Positions 17,977-25,460 of a DNA stretch of 64,000 nt are shown here, one piece after another. The stretch spans positions 34,711 to 98,710 of the forward strand of contig JAFIEL010000001.1 in the NCBI GenBank assembly GCA_020832585.1, read 5' to 3'. Positions within the stretch are counted from its first letter, which is position 1. Every line of letters begins with the position of its first letter. The stretch comes from Natronohydrobacter sp. Lineage in GTDB: Bacteria > Pseudomonadota > Alphaproteobacteria > Rhodobacterales > Rhodobacteraceae. The notes beneath the pieces were generated by a model. It was not told where the DNA came from and made no database searches. It saw only the letters and a list, made by a program, of their open reading frames with translations. Made by a program: the position numbers and the translations under genes.

Positions 17977-18998
17977 TCCGGGTTCTGGTCGTGGGGCTTG
18001 GGCAGATGGGGCAAAGCCATGCGCTCGCCTATGAAAACCTGCCTGAATTCGAACTTGTCGGGCTGGTGAACCGTTCGGATGTCACCTTGCCAGAGGCGCT
18101 TTCCCATCTGCCGGTCGAGCAGAACTTCATGGCAGCGCTTGCACGACATAAGCCTGACATGGTGTCTGTCGCGACCTATTCGGACAGCCATGCGGCACTT
18201 GCGATCACCGCGATGCAGGCCGGCGCGCAAGTCTTTGTCGAAAAACCGCTTGCAACGACTGTGGCCGATTGCGAGGCCGTGGCAGAAACAGCCAGACGCA
18301 CCGGCCGCAAGCTGATGGTGGGGCATATCTTGCGCCATCATCCGACATGGATTGAACTCATCAAGGCCGCGCGCGACTTGCAAGGGCCGTATGTGTTCCG
18401 GCTGAACCTGAACCAGCGTTCCAGCGGTCCCGCATGGGAGATCCACAAGGCGCTGATGCAATCCACCTCGCCGATTGTCGATTGCGGGGTGCATTATGTC
18501 GATGTGATGTGCCAGATCACCGATGCCGCCCCGGTGGAAGTCAGGGGCATGGGCCTGCGCCTTTCGGATGAAATCGCGCCTGACATGTATAACTACGGAC
18601 ATTTTCAGGTGCTCTTCGCGGATGGGTCTTGTGGCTGGTATGAGGCAGGTTGGGGTCCGATGATGTCCGAGACCGCGCATTTCGTGAAGGACATTGTCTC
18701 GCCTGGTGGTGCGGTCAGCTTGCGCGCACCGCAAGGGATCGGATCAGCAGATGTCGAGGGACATACCGCGGCGGATCATCTGATCATTGCGCCAACAGGG
18801 CAGGGCGAGCGCGTCCAGACCTTCGCGGATAGCCCGGGTCATCAGGGACTCTGTGATTTGCAGGCGGCGGCTATGGCGCGCGCCATTAACGAGGGTCAGG
18901 ATTTGAGCCGCCATGTAACCGATGCGATCCGCTCGGTCGCAGTCTGTCTGGCGGCAGATCAAAGCGTGCGCACAGGTCAGCCTGTGCGCCTTGGGTAA
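17973..18998 (+). CDS. Gfo/Idh/MocA family NAD(P)-dependent oxidoreductase in the amino-sugar operon
   Basis: Oxidoreductase of 341 residues: an N-terminal Rossmann domain with GLGQMG (9-13) and the family EKP motif at 90-92, then the C-terminal alpha/beta domain containing VDCGVHYVD, where Asp/His form the usual catalytic region. The start at 17973 gives an ATGA overlap with the permease; the 478-residue ORF is an over-extension. No step of the GlcNAc/MurNAc route needs such an enzyme, so it may oxidise an imported sugar or lactyl product, epimerise it through a keto intermediate, or assist glycoside cleavage. Substrate unknown. Confidence 0.85.
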   Translation: MIRVLVVGLGQMGQSHALAYENLPEFELVGLVNRSDVTLPEALSHLPVEQNFMAALARHKPDMVSVATYSDSHAALAITAMQAGAQVFVEKPLATTVADCEAVAETARRTGRKLMVGHILRHHPTWIELIKAARDLQGPYVFRLNLNQRSSGPAWEIHKALMQSTSPIVDCGVHYVDVMCQITDAAPVEVRGMGLRLSDEIAPDMYNYGHFQVLFADGSCGWYEAGWGPMMSETAHFVKDIVSPGGAVSLRAPQGIGSADVEGHTAADHLIIAPTGQGERVQTFADSPGHQGLCDLQAAAMARAINEGQDLSRHVTDAIRSVAVCLAADQSVRTGQPVRLG

Positions 18999-19013
18999 GG
19001 GAGGGGAAACCTC

Positions 19014-20015
19014 ATGGGAAATCTGTCACTGACGAAAGTCTGTAAATCCTTCGGCCCCGTGGATGTGATCCGCGATGTGGATCTGGAAGTGAAGGATGGC
19101 GAGTTTTGCGTTTTTGTGGGCCCCTCGGGCTGTGGCAAGTCAACACTGCTGCGGATGATTGCCGGGTTGGAGGAAATCACATCGGGCGATGTCTGCATTG
19201 ACGGGGCGGTGGTGAATAACGTGCCGCCCTCGAAGCGGGAGATCGCGATGGTGTTCCAGTCCTATGCGCTTTATCCGCATCTGAATGTGCGTGACAATAT
19301 GGGGCTGGGGTTGAAGCAGGCGGGCCAGCCGCGCGCTGAAATTGCGGAAAAGGTGGACCGCGCTGCCAAGATGCTGGATCTGGAGAAATACCTGACGCGG
19401 CGTCCGGGTGAATTGTCCGGCGGCCAGCGCCAACGCGTCGCTATTGGCCGCGCCATTGTGCGCAAGCCCAAGCTCTTTCTTTTCGACGAGCCGCTCTCGA
19501 ACCTTGATGCGGCGCTGCGCGTCCAGACCCGGATCGAGATCGCCAATCTGCACCGCGAACTGGGTGCGACCATGATCTATGTGACCCATGATCAGGTCGA
19601 GGCGATGACTCTCGCCGACCGCATCGTGGTGCTGCGCGATGGGCGGATCGAGCAGGTCGGCGCGCCGATGGAGCTTTATCACAACCCCGCCAATGAATTC
19701 GTCGCAGGCTTCATTGGTTCGCCGAAAATGAACTTCCTCAATGCCTCTGCGCTGGGCCAGCCCGGCAAGAGCCTTGGCATCCGGCCTGAACACCTCATGC
19801 TCTCGCGCGATAGCGGCTTGATCGAGGGACGTGTGAGCCATGTCGAACATCTTGGCGGCGAAACATTGATCTATCTTCGCGCAGACCCGCATGGGTTGAT
19901 CACAGTGCGGTTGTTCGGGGAACATGCGGCCTCTGTCGATGACCGCGCTTTCGTGACGCCAGATATGGCGCGTGCGTTTCACTTCGGGGATGATGGCCTG
20001 CGACTGGCTGCGTGA
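19014..20015 (+). CDS. Sugar ABC transporter ATP-binding protein (UgpC/MalK type)
   Basis: ATPase of 333 residues with Walker [10 protein letters not shown], signature [14 protein letters not shown], Walker B LFLFDEP and H-loop YVTHDQ, followed by a C-terminal OB-fold regulatory domain beginning near residue 240. GGGAGGGG precedes the ATG. It closes the transporter set SBP-permease-permease-(oxidoreductase)-ATPase of the amino-sugar regulon. The C-terminal domain is a little shorter than in E. coli MalK. Confidence 0.92.
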   Translation: MGNLSLTKVCKSFGPVDVIRDVDLEVKDGEFCVFVGPSGCGKSTLLRMIAGLEEITSGDVCIDGAVVNNVPPSKREIAMVFQSYALYPHLNVRDNMGLGLKQAGQPRAEIAEKVDRAAKMLDLEKYLTRRPGELSGGQRQRVAIGRAIVRKPKLFLFDEPLSNLDAALRVQTRIEIANLHRELGATMIYVTHDQVEAMTLADRIVVLRDGRIEQVGAPMELYHNPANEFVAGFIGSPKMNFLNASALGQPGKSLGIRPEHLMLSRDSGLIEGRVSHVEHLGGETLIYLRADPHGLITVRLFGEHAASVDDRAFVTPDMARAFHFGDDGLRLAA

Positions 20016-20048
20016 CTTTGCTGGCTATCTGAAACAAAGGACTTTTCC

Positions 20049-20936
20049 ATGACAGAAAATGCAGACCCCCGATATCGCGCGCTGGACAGTTGGGACAGCC
20101 TGACCGCGCTGCGCGCCATCTGGGAGAGCCAGATGGCGGCTGTGGCAGGCATCGGACCGGCCTTGCCCACCTTGGCCGAGGTGGTAGAAGCCGCATTGCC
20201 GCGCCTGCGCGCGGGTGGGCGGCTGGTCTATGCAGGTGCGGGAACCTCTATCCGCATTGCCGTGCAGGATGGCACCGAACTGGGGCCAACCTTCAACTGG
20301 CCGGAAGAGCGCACCCATTACCTGATCGCGGGCGGACCGGCGGCGCTGAGCCTTGGGATCGAAGGTGCGGAAGATGACGCAGAGGATGCGCGCGCACAGG
20401 TCGCAGCGGCCGAGATCGGCGCGCAGGATGTGGTGATCGGGCTGGCGGCCAGCGGGCGCACGCCTTTTACTATCGCCGCTATCGAAGCCGCGCGTGCTGC
20501 TGGCGCTCTTACTGTGGGGATTTCCTGCAATCCCGGCGCGCGGTTGCTGGAGGTTGCGGAACATGCAGTCGTCACCGAGACGGGTGCGGAAGTTGTGGCA
20601 GGTTCGACCCGGATGAAAGCGGGCACCGCGCAGAAGGTCGTCCTGAACATGATCTCGACGCAAGTGATGGTGCGGCTAGGCCATGTGCATGACGGACTGA
20701 TGGTTGACATGCGCCCGCAGAACATCAAACTTCGCGGTCGCGCGCGAGATATGGTCATGCGGATTGCGGATGTATCCCCCGAAAGCGCTGATGCCGCGCT
20801 GGAACAATGCGGCTGGCGCGTCAAGCCTGCAGTTCTGGTTGCGCTGGGCGCCTCGCCTGATCAGGCAGATGCGTCCCTCGCACAGGCAGGAGGGATGCTG
20901 CGACTGGCGATCGCGAGCTACAGGGGGGCGGAATGA
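20049..20936 (+). CDS. murQ: N-acetylmuramic acid 6-phosphate etherase MurQ
   Basis: Cytoplasmic lyase of 295 residues that removes the D-lactyl ether from MurNAc-6-P to give GlcNAc-6-P. Typical MurQ segments are present: VYAGAGTSIRIAV, GGPAAL, GLAASGRTPF, GISCNPGARL, TRMKAGTAQKVVLNMIST and MVDMRPQNIKLRGRA, in one SIS domain. It feeds directly into NagA and the SIS deaminase of the divergent arm. It ends with an ATGA overlap with the GntR regulator gene. Its presence next to a BadF-type kinase indicates a PTS-free route for peptidoglycan-derived sugar. Confidence 0.94.
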   Translation: MTENADPRYRALDSWDSLTALRAIWESQMAAVAGIGPALPTLAEVVEAALPRLRAGGRLVYAGAGTSIRIAVQDGTELGPTFNWPEERTHYLIAGGPAALSLGIEGAEDDAEDARAQVAAAEIGAQDVVIGLAASGRTPFTIAAIEAARAAGALTVGISCNPGARLLEVAEHAVVTETGAEVVAGSTRMKAGTAQKVVLNMISTQVMVRLGHVHDGLMVDMRPQNIKLRGRARDMVMRIADVSPESADAALEQCGWRVKPAVLVALGASPDQADASLAQAGGMLRLAIASYRGAE

Positions 20937-21667
20937 GCCTGCGGCAAGAGCTTCTGACCTCGCGCGCTGAAGCCACACCGATCTATGTCCGGCTGGCCGC
21001 GATCCTGCGCGAGAAGGTCCATCAGGGGGAATTCGCCGTGGGCGAAGCACTGCCCTCGGAACGCGATATAGCCGAGCGGATGGCAGTGTCGCGTGTCACG
21101 GTGCGAAAGGCGATAGACCTCTTGATGCGCGAGGGTGTGCTCTCGCGCAGGCAGGGATCCGGCACATATGTTGCGCCGCGGATTGAACAGCCATCTTCCA
21201 TGCTGGCCGGGTTTTCCGAAGATCTGCGCAGGCGCGGGTTGGCTGCTGGTTCCGTCTGGCTGGAAAAGGCGACCGATATGGCATCACCCGATGAGGTGAT
21301 CGCCTTCGGCTTTGCAGTGAACACGCCCGTCAAGCGCTTTCGTCGTATCCGCACTGCAAATGGTGAACCACTGGCTCTGGAACATGCGGTCGTGCCGGAA
21401 GCATATCTGCCCGATCACAACAGCGTCGATACGTCGCTTTATGCCGCGCTCGCGATGATCGGGGCAAAGCCGGTGACGGGGCTTCAGCGCGTGACGGCCT
21501 CGCTTGCGACAGAGGATGAAGCGCAGCATCTGGGCGTTCCCACTGGTGCCGCCGTGCTGCGGATCGAGCGGCGCGGCTATCTGGCCGATGGCACCATGGT
21601 CGAGTTGACGCGCTCTGCCTATCGCGGCGACCGGTATGATTTCGTCAGTGAGTTGCGTGAAATCTGA
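20933..21667 (+). CDS. GntR family regulator, HutC/UTRA subfamily (probable amino-sugar regulator)
   Basis: Regulator of 244 residues. The winged-helix domain holds the GntR signature LPSERDIAERMAVSRVTVRKAI (residues about 41-62), then QGSGTYVAPR, and the C-terminal UTRA ligand domain runs from about residue 90 (SMLAGFSEDLRRRG). Proteins of this subfamily such as NagR bind amino-sugar phosphates and sites with a TGGT...ACCA core, matching the TGGTAT repeats between the two arms of this regulon. It is last in the right arm, coupled to murQ by ATGA. The ligand is inferred. Confidence 0.9.
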   Translation: MSLRQELLTSRAEATPIYVRLAAILREKVHQGEFAVGEALPSERDIAERMAVSRVTVRKAIDLLMREGVLSRRQGSGTYVAPRIEQPSSMLAGFSEDLRRRGLAAGSVWLEKATDMASPDEVIAFGFAVNTPVKRFRRIRTANGEPLALEHAVVPEAYLPDHNSVDTSLYAALAMIGAKPVTGLQRVTASLATEDEAQHLGVPTGAAVLRIERRGYLADGTMVELTRSAYRGDRYDFVSELREI

Positions 21668-22145
21668 ACGGCGGCAGACGCGTGGAAATATCTCTTTACA
21701 TTTACGATAGAACTTGTCAGGAATTAAGGAACCCAGCCGCCTGACACTCTGGCCGCCCGGCAAGACAGCTTTGATCCCTGTTCCTGCCAGAGTTTCCATG
21801 CGACGCTTGCCCAATACATTTCTGATTGATCTGCTGGCAATGGATTGCCATGGGCGCGAGTATGGTTGCGGCCTGGAGTCGCGGCTTCTGGAAATGTTGC
21901 TTGACCGACATGCGGTCAGGCCCGGTTCCGTGCCGCTGAATCGTGCCGTTCGGCAAGATGGGCCGACCAGACAGGATCATTACAATGTCCCGCGCTGACC
22001 GCCACCCCATGCAAGGCCGCGTATGTTCTCTTTTCGAGACAGTGCCCCTGTATGGCTCGTCTCAAATGGACAGGCCGGATGATATGCATCTGGACATGCT
22101 GTCACGTCACCTGTTTCCCGATGATGAAAAACAAGGAAAACTCCA
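21668..22145 (+). other. Spacer with short overlapping ORFs of uncertain reality
   Basis: About 480 bases after the regulator. Two short ORFs can be read: one from 21799 to 21998 (MRRLPNTFLIDLLAMD...) and one from 21985 to 22149 (MSRADRHPMQ...), whose stop overlaps the ATG of the next exported protein as ATGA. The chained overlaps look operon-like, but neither peptide resembles a family I know and codon pattern alone cannot settle it. No RNA gene was recognised. Confidence 0.3.
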
Positions 22146-22424
22146 ATGATCCGAACAGTTTTCGCAACAACAACTTGTCTGTTGCTTGCCCTTCCTGCGC
22201 TTGCCGATGAACGCGGGCGCTATGTCTATGCGGATTTTGAGGCCTCGGTGCCGCATATCGACCTGGAAACCTGTCCCACAGGTCTGGCAGAGGGTGATGT
22301 CATCTGTCGTGTAACGATGAATGACGATGGCTTGCACGTCTACGTTTTCGAGGCAGATGGCGCGCGCCCGTTTGTTTCGGTTCATAGCTATTTCGAGGAA
22401 GATTTCGAGTTGGTCCTGAAATAG
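22146..22424 (+). CDS. Small exported hypothetical protein
   Basis: Protein of 92 residues with a clear signal peptide (MIRTVFATTTCLLLALPALA, cut before DERGR). The mature part is small, acidic and holds two cysteines (ETCPTG and VICRV) that could form a disulfide. AAGGA lies upstream of the ATG at a good distance. I do not recognise the family; a beta-rich periplasmic domain is suggested by the alternating hydrophobic pattern. A hairpin follows 12 bases after the stop. Confidence 0.65.
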   Translation: MIRTVFATTTCLLLALPALADERGRYVYADFEASVPHIDLETCPTGLAEGDVICRVTMNDDGLHVYVFEADGARPFVSVHSYFEEDFELVLK

Positions 22425-22436
22425 GCACCTGACCAG

Positions 22437-22474
22437 ATTATTCCCTTGCGCCAAGTATTGCGGAAGGGAATAAT
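22437..22474 (+). terminator. Eleven-base hairpin after the small exported protein
   Basis: Arms ATTATTCCCTT and AAGGGAATAAT are perfectly complementary around a 16-base loop. It lacks a following T-run, so it could be a terminator or a protein-binding palindrome ahead of the next gene. Confidence 0.5.
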
Positions 22475-22535
22475 TCTGACTGAAACGGTCAATTTATCTG
22501 GCGCTGCCGCATGAATCGCACTATTTCAGTCGGAA

Positions 22536-22985
22536 ATGGAGTTGGATTTCATGTTCGATTATGCGTTCAAGCGCCTTGAAGGCGGGCAGTCGTGGTCGGC
22601 AGCGCAGGAGCCCGAGCTTGTTCTTTTGCGCGTGCTGATGCGCCAGTGTCGCGCCAAGGCGCGGGTCGAAGTGTTTGAGACTTGCTCCCTTCTGTTGAAT
22701 GCGCCGCAGGAGGGTGCGCAGGATTACGCAGATGCGCTGTTGAGAGTGCTTTCGTCAAGCTTGCCAAGCGGTCCGCTCATTCACGACGTGAAGGCTCCGG
22801 AACGTTCGTTTGACGAGAACTGGTTGCTTGCGATCTTCGCCGCCATCAGGCGCGCCGATCATGCCAGCATCGATTTCCTGCTGCGCGCGCGCCTTCCCTT
22901 GCATTTACGCCGACCTGTTGGCTGGCTATCGGCAGAACTGGTTCTGCGGATGCAGCAATTTGATGAGCTGAAATCCCTGAATTAG
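22536..22985 (+). CDS. Conserved-looking hypothetical protein upstream of dps
   Basis: Helical cytoplasmic protein of up to 149 residues with no signal peptide or membrane segment. I do not recognise the family. GGAG upstream of the second in-frame ATG (22551) makes a start there as likely as at 22536. The product is rich in Leu, Ala and Arg, with repeated helix-like segments resembling small alpha-solenoid or regulator-associated proteins, but no function is claimed. Its stop codon lies inside the Irr-type palindrome that precedes dps. Confidence 0.6.
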   Translation: MELDFMFDYAFKRLEGGQSWSAAQEPELVLLRVLMRQCRAKARVEVFETCSLLLNAPQEGAQDYADALLRVLSSSLPSGPLIHDVKAPERSFDENWLLAIFAAIRRADHASIDFLLRARLPLHLRRPVGWLSAELVLRMQQFDELKSLN

Positions 22986-22996
22986 AATCTTTCTAA
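22982..22996 (+). promoter_or_regulatory. Irr-type iron control element upstream of dps
   Basis: TTAGAA-TCT-TTCTAA is a perfect 6-3-6 palindrome and matches the ICE/Irr consensus TTTAGAA-N3-TTCTAAA except at the first base. It lies 120 bases before dps. Irr represses iron-storage genes in iron-poor alphaproteobacteria, so control of dps is expected by analogy. Confidence 0.6.
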
Positions 22997-23019
22997 AAAT
23001 CCTTGAAATCTACCATGAA

Positions 23020-23032
23020 CTAGCTTAGCTAG
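23020..23032 (+). promoter_or_regulatory. CTAGCT palindrome in the dps promoter region
   Basis: CTAGCT-T-AGCTAG is a perfect 6-1-6 palindrome about 85 bases before the dps start. A TTGAAA-like -35 lies just upstream. The binding protein is unknown. Confidence 0.35.
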
Positions 23033-23116
23033 GCTACAAGCGGGTAGCCAGCTTTTTGCCAGCCAGTCCCGTGTTGCTCAACACCTGTAATTTGCAACAC
23101 GAAAGGGGAAGGGTAT

Positions 23117-23587
23117 ATGACCCAGACAGCACATCAACTGACCGTTTCTGCCAAGGAAGCGATTTGCGAGGCGCTAAATCAAAGCGTGGCCGAAACTGTC
23201 GTCGTGACCATGCTGGCGCAGAATTTTCACTGGAACGTCAAAGGCATGGCCTTTGGTCCGCTGCATGATATGTTCCAGAAAATCTATGAGGATCATTTTG
23301 CGGCGCAAGATGATCTGGCCGAAAGGATCAAGGCGTTGGGTGGGCATGCCGAAGGGCAATTGGCGCGTATGCTCAAGCGCTCGAAGGTGGCCGAGCATGA
23401 TGGGCACGCCTCGGCCGAAGACATGATCGAAACGATGGCAAAGGCGCAAGATACCTTGGCGGCCACATTGGCAGGCACTGCAGCTATCGCTGAACAGCAT
23501 GGTGATCTGCTGACGCAGGATCTGGTTATCGGGCGTGGTCAGACCCATGAGAAATTCGCCTGGCTACTCCGTGCCCATCTGGGATGA
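23117..23587 (+). CDS. dps: DNA starvation/stationary-phase protection protein Dps
   Basis: Ferritin-like protein of 156 residues that forms a dodecamer, oxidises and stores iron and shields DNA from peroxide. The intersubunit ferroxidase ligands match the family spacing exactly: His38 (NFHWNVKG), His50, Asp65 and Glu69. GAAAGGGGAAGGG precedes the ATG. The N-terminal tail has few basic residues, so DNA binding may be weak. An Irr-type box and a second palindrome lie upstream, suggesting iron-dependent control. Confidence 0.93.
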   Translation: MTQTAHQLTVSAKEAICEALNQSVAETVVVTMLAQNFHWNVKGMAFGPLHDMFQKIYEDHFAAQDDLAERIKALGGHAEGQLARMLKRSKVAEHDGHASAEDMIETMAKAQDTLAATLAGTAAIAEQHGDLLTQDLVIGRGQTHEKFAWLLRAHLG

Positions 23588-23593
23588 GTGCTG

Positions 23594-23833
23594 TCAGATC
23601 GGAGCTTTGATGCCCTTCCGGTCGCACCGCTTGCGGTAGGCGTCAGCCCAGTGGCGATATTTTCCCATATCATTCTGTTGATGCACCAGCATGTCCAAGA
23701 AGGCGCGCTGGTGCGTTTCCTTTTTCAGCTTCTTGAACATGGATTTCTGCGCTTTTGTCATCGAACAGCCAATGCAATGCCCCTCGCGTTTGAATTTGCA
23801 CACATCGATACAGGGCGACGGGATCTTGCTCAT
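23594..23833 (-). CDS. DUF1289 family small Cys-rich protein
   Basis: Protein of 79 residues with the DUF1289 cysteine pattern: SPCIDVCKF near the N-terminus and HCIGCSMT, likely a zinc or Fe-S binding site. The family is widespread in proteobacteria and its role is unknown. It converges with dps, the stops being only six bases apart. The basic C-terminal half (RKRCDRKGIK) is longer than in some relatives. Confidence 0.85.
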   Translation of the reverse strand: MSKIPSPCIDVCKFKREGHCIGCSMTKAQKSMFKKLKKETHQRAFLDMLVHQQNDMGKYRHWADAYRKRCDRKGIKAPI

Positions 23834-23874
23834 CTTTCATTCCTGACTTGCCCGCTGGGTGGGGCTGCTGCTGG

Positions 23875-24078
23875 TTACTTGGTCAGGATCAGTTTCCCCG
23901 CGCGTGTGATACGCAGCGTGTAAATCTGTCCTTGAAGTTGGATCAGGGCTGTTGTGCCGCCGCCAGTCAGGTACTCTGCCGAATGTGTCGGAATACTATC
24001 GACGCGAGGGGGCGCTGCGGGGGAGCTTTCGTGCTGCATTGGGCGGTCAGGCATGGGATATCGCCCGAATACTTGCAT
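23875..24078 (-). CDS. hemP: Hemin uptake protein HemP/HmuP
   Basis: Small protein of up to 67 residues whose C-terminal half carries the HemP signature, ending LRITRAGKLILTK. HemP/HmuP proteins act in hemin-uptake gene expression in alphaproteobacteria. The start is uncertain: in-frame ATGs at 24078, 24054 and 24039 all lack a good ribosome site. No hemin receptor or ABC genes are adjacent. A TGA-N9-TCA iron-box-like element lies about 100 bases upstream. Confidence 0.82.
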   Translation of the reverse strand: MQVFGRYPMPDRPMQHESSPAAPPRVDSIPTHSAEYLTGGGTTALIQLQGQIYTLRITRAGKLILTK

Positions 24079-24173
24079 GGCCGTTCACATTCTGCATCAC
24101 CGTCACCCTATGACAGCAAAAATACCGATGTGCCGGGCTGACCTTGCGATTGGCTGGGCGTCTGGCTTGTTAT

Positions 24174-24190
24174 CTGACAAATTCAGTCAG
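24174..24190 (-). promoter_or_regulatory. RirA/iron-rhodo-box-like element upstream of hemP
   Basis: CTGAC-N7-GTCAG contains TGA-N9-TCA, the core of the RirA-type iron-responsive operator. It lies between the LacI gene end and hemP, about 100 bases ahead of hemP. The motif is short, so chance occurrence is possible. Confidence 0.4.
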
Positions 24191-24195
24191 AATAG

Positions 24196-25248
24196 TCAAG
24201 CCATGTTCGGAGGGAATGATTCTGCGCCGATGGCCATCGTCGATTCGCGCGCGATCAAGTCGACTGGCGCAAGGACAATGCGAGACGCCTCTTGCGGTTG
24301 CACCGAGTTCAGACGCGTTATCAGCTCTTCAGCCGCGAGTCGTCCAAGGCGCGTGCGATCCTGCCGAATGGTGGTCAAGGATGGCTCCACGAAACCCGCA
24401 ATCTCGAGATCGTCGAACCCGATCACGGACAGATCCCTCGGGACACTCACCCCGAGATGTTTGCAGCGCGAGATCAGGCTGAGCGCTATTTCGTCAGATG
24501 CACAGAACACTGCCGTCGGACGCTCTGGCATGGCCGCAATCTGTTCTGCGGCGAGCGCGCCTGACGCCAGCGAGAAATCTCCGGGAATGATCCAATCGGG
24601 TGCAATCGAAAGCCCAAGCTCGGCACAACGTGTCTCGAACGCAGCTTTTCGCACTTGCGCAAGGATATTGTCTGACGGGCCAGTGACGTGGCCGATCCTG
24701 CGATGACCCAAGGAAAAAAGATGATCGACCGCGAGTCGCGCGCCCAGTGCATTGTCACTGCGAATCGAGGGCAGGGACATCTCGTCGGACCATTCACAGC
24801 AGAAGACGACATTCCTGAGCATATTGGCGCTTTTCAGGGTCTCACCCATCGCGCTGGACATGTTGCCGTCGAGAGTGATCAGGCCGTCAACGCTGCCATT
24901 CAGAAGATAGTCTGAAACGACCTGACCGCGCGCGCTGGGCTGCTGGCTGTCGAAGACAAGAACCGAATAGCCATTTGCAGCCAGAACTTCGTTGATGCTC
25001 GAAAGGATTACAGAAAAGAACGGGTTGCCAAGATTTGGCACCAGCACCAGAACAGCCCCGGCGCGGCGGGTGCGCAGGTTGCGGGCGGCCTTGTTGACCC
25101 GGTAGCCTGTCGCGCGAATGGCCTCATAGACCTTTTCACGCGTCGACTCGGACAGTCGTTCAGGTTGCGTAAGGGCGCGGCTCACCGTCGCTGTCGAGAC
25201 CCCTGCGACATGCGCGACGTCCTTGATCTTGGGCTGGAGCTTTTGCAT
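24196..25248 (-). CDS. LacI family transcriptional regulator of the adjacent sugar operon
   Basis: Repressor of 350 residues. The LacI helix-turn-helix is KIKDVAHVAGVSTATVSRAL (residues about 7-26) followed by the hinge YRVNKAARNLRTRRAG, then a PBP1-like sugar-sensing domain. The ATG at 25248 puts the helix-turn-helix at the normal distance; the ORF-track start at 25281 is a TTG. It is divergent from the sugar ABC operon, and two perfect CG-centred palindromes in between fit LacI/GalR operators. The inducer is not known. Confidence 0.92.
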   Translation of the reverse strand: MQKLQPKIKDVAHVAGVSTATVSRALTQPERLSESTREKVYEAIRATGYRVNKAARNLRTRRAGAVLVLVPNLGNPFFSVILSSINEVLAANGYSVLVFDSQQPSARGQVVSDYLLNGSVDGLITLDGNMSSAMGETLKSANMLRNVVFCCEWSDEMSLPSIRSDNALGARLAVDHLFSLGHRRIGHVTGPSDNILAQVRKAAFETRCAELGLSIAPDWIIPGDFSLASGALAAEQIAAMPERPTAVFCASDEIALSLISRCKHLGVSVPRDLSVIGFDDLEIAGFVEPSLTTIRQDRTRLGRLAAEELITRLNSVQPQEASRIVLAPVDLIARESTMAIGAESFPPNMA

Positions 25249-25317
25249 CCGGATGCGTTGCCTTGTGTAACCTTGCGACAATTTTCTTGACAGGTTCTGG
25301 CAGCTAGGTGAAGCTGC

Positions 25318-25331
25318 TGTAATCGATTACA
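25318..25331 (+). promoter_or_regulatory. LacI-type operator 1
   Basis: Perfect palindrome TGTAATCGATTACA with a central CG, as in LacI/GalR operators. It lies between the divergent LacI gene and the ABC operon, and its centre is 54 bases from that of operator 2. Confidence 0.75.
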
Positions 25332-25370
25332 TCGTGATTCGACACCAACAAGAGCAATCGTTAGACGAAA

Positions 25371-25386
25371 ATGTAATCGATTACAT
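25371..25386 (+). promoter_or_regulatory. LacI-type operator 2
   Basis: Perfect 16-base palindrome ATGTAATCGATTACAT, the same core as operator 1, about 75 bases ahead of the binding-protein start codon. The 54-base separation is close to five helical turns and would allow DNA looping by a tetramer or binding by two dimers. Confidence 0.78.
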
Positions 25387-25460
25387 GGTGCTGGCAAGGG
25401 AGTTTCAGGATTGCCGTCGCACCAAAGCGCACGACACTTTCGCCGTTCAGGGAGGAACGC

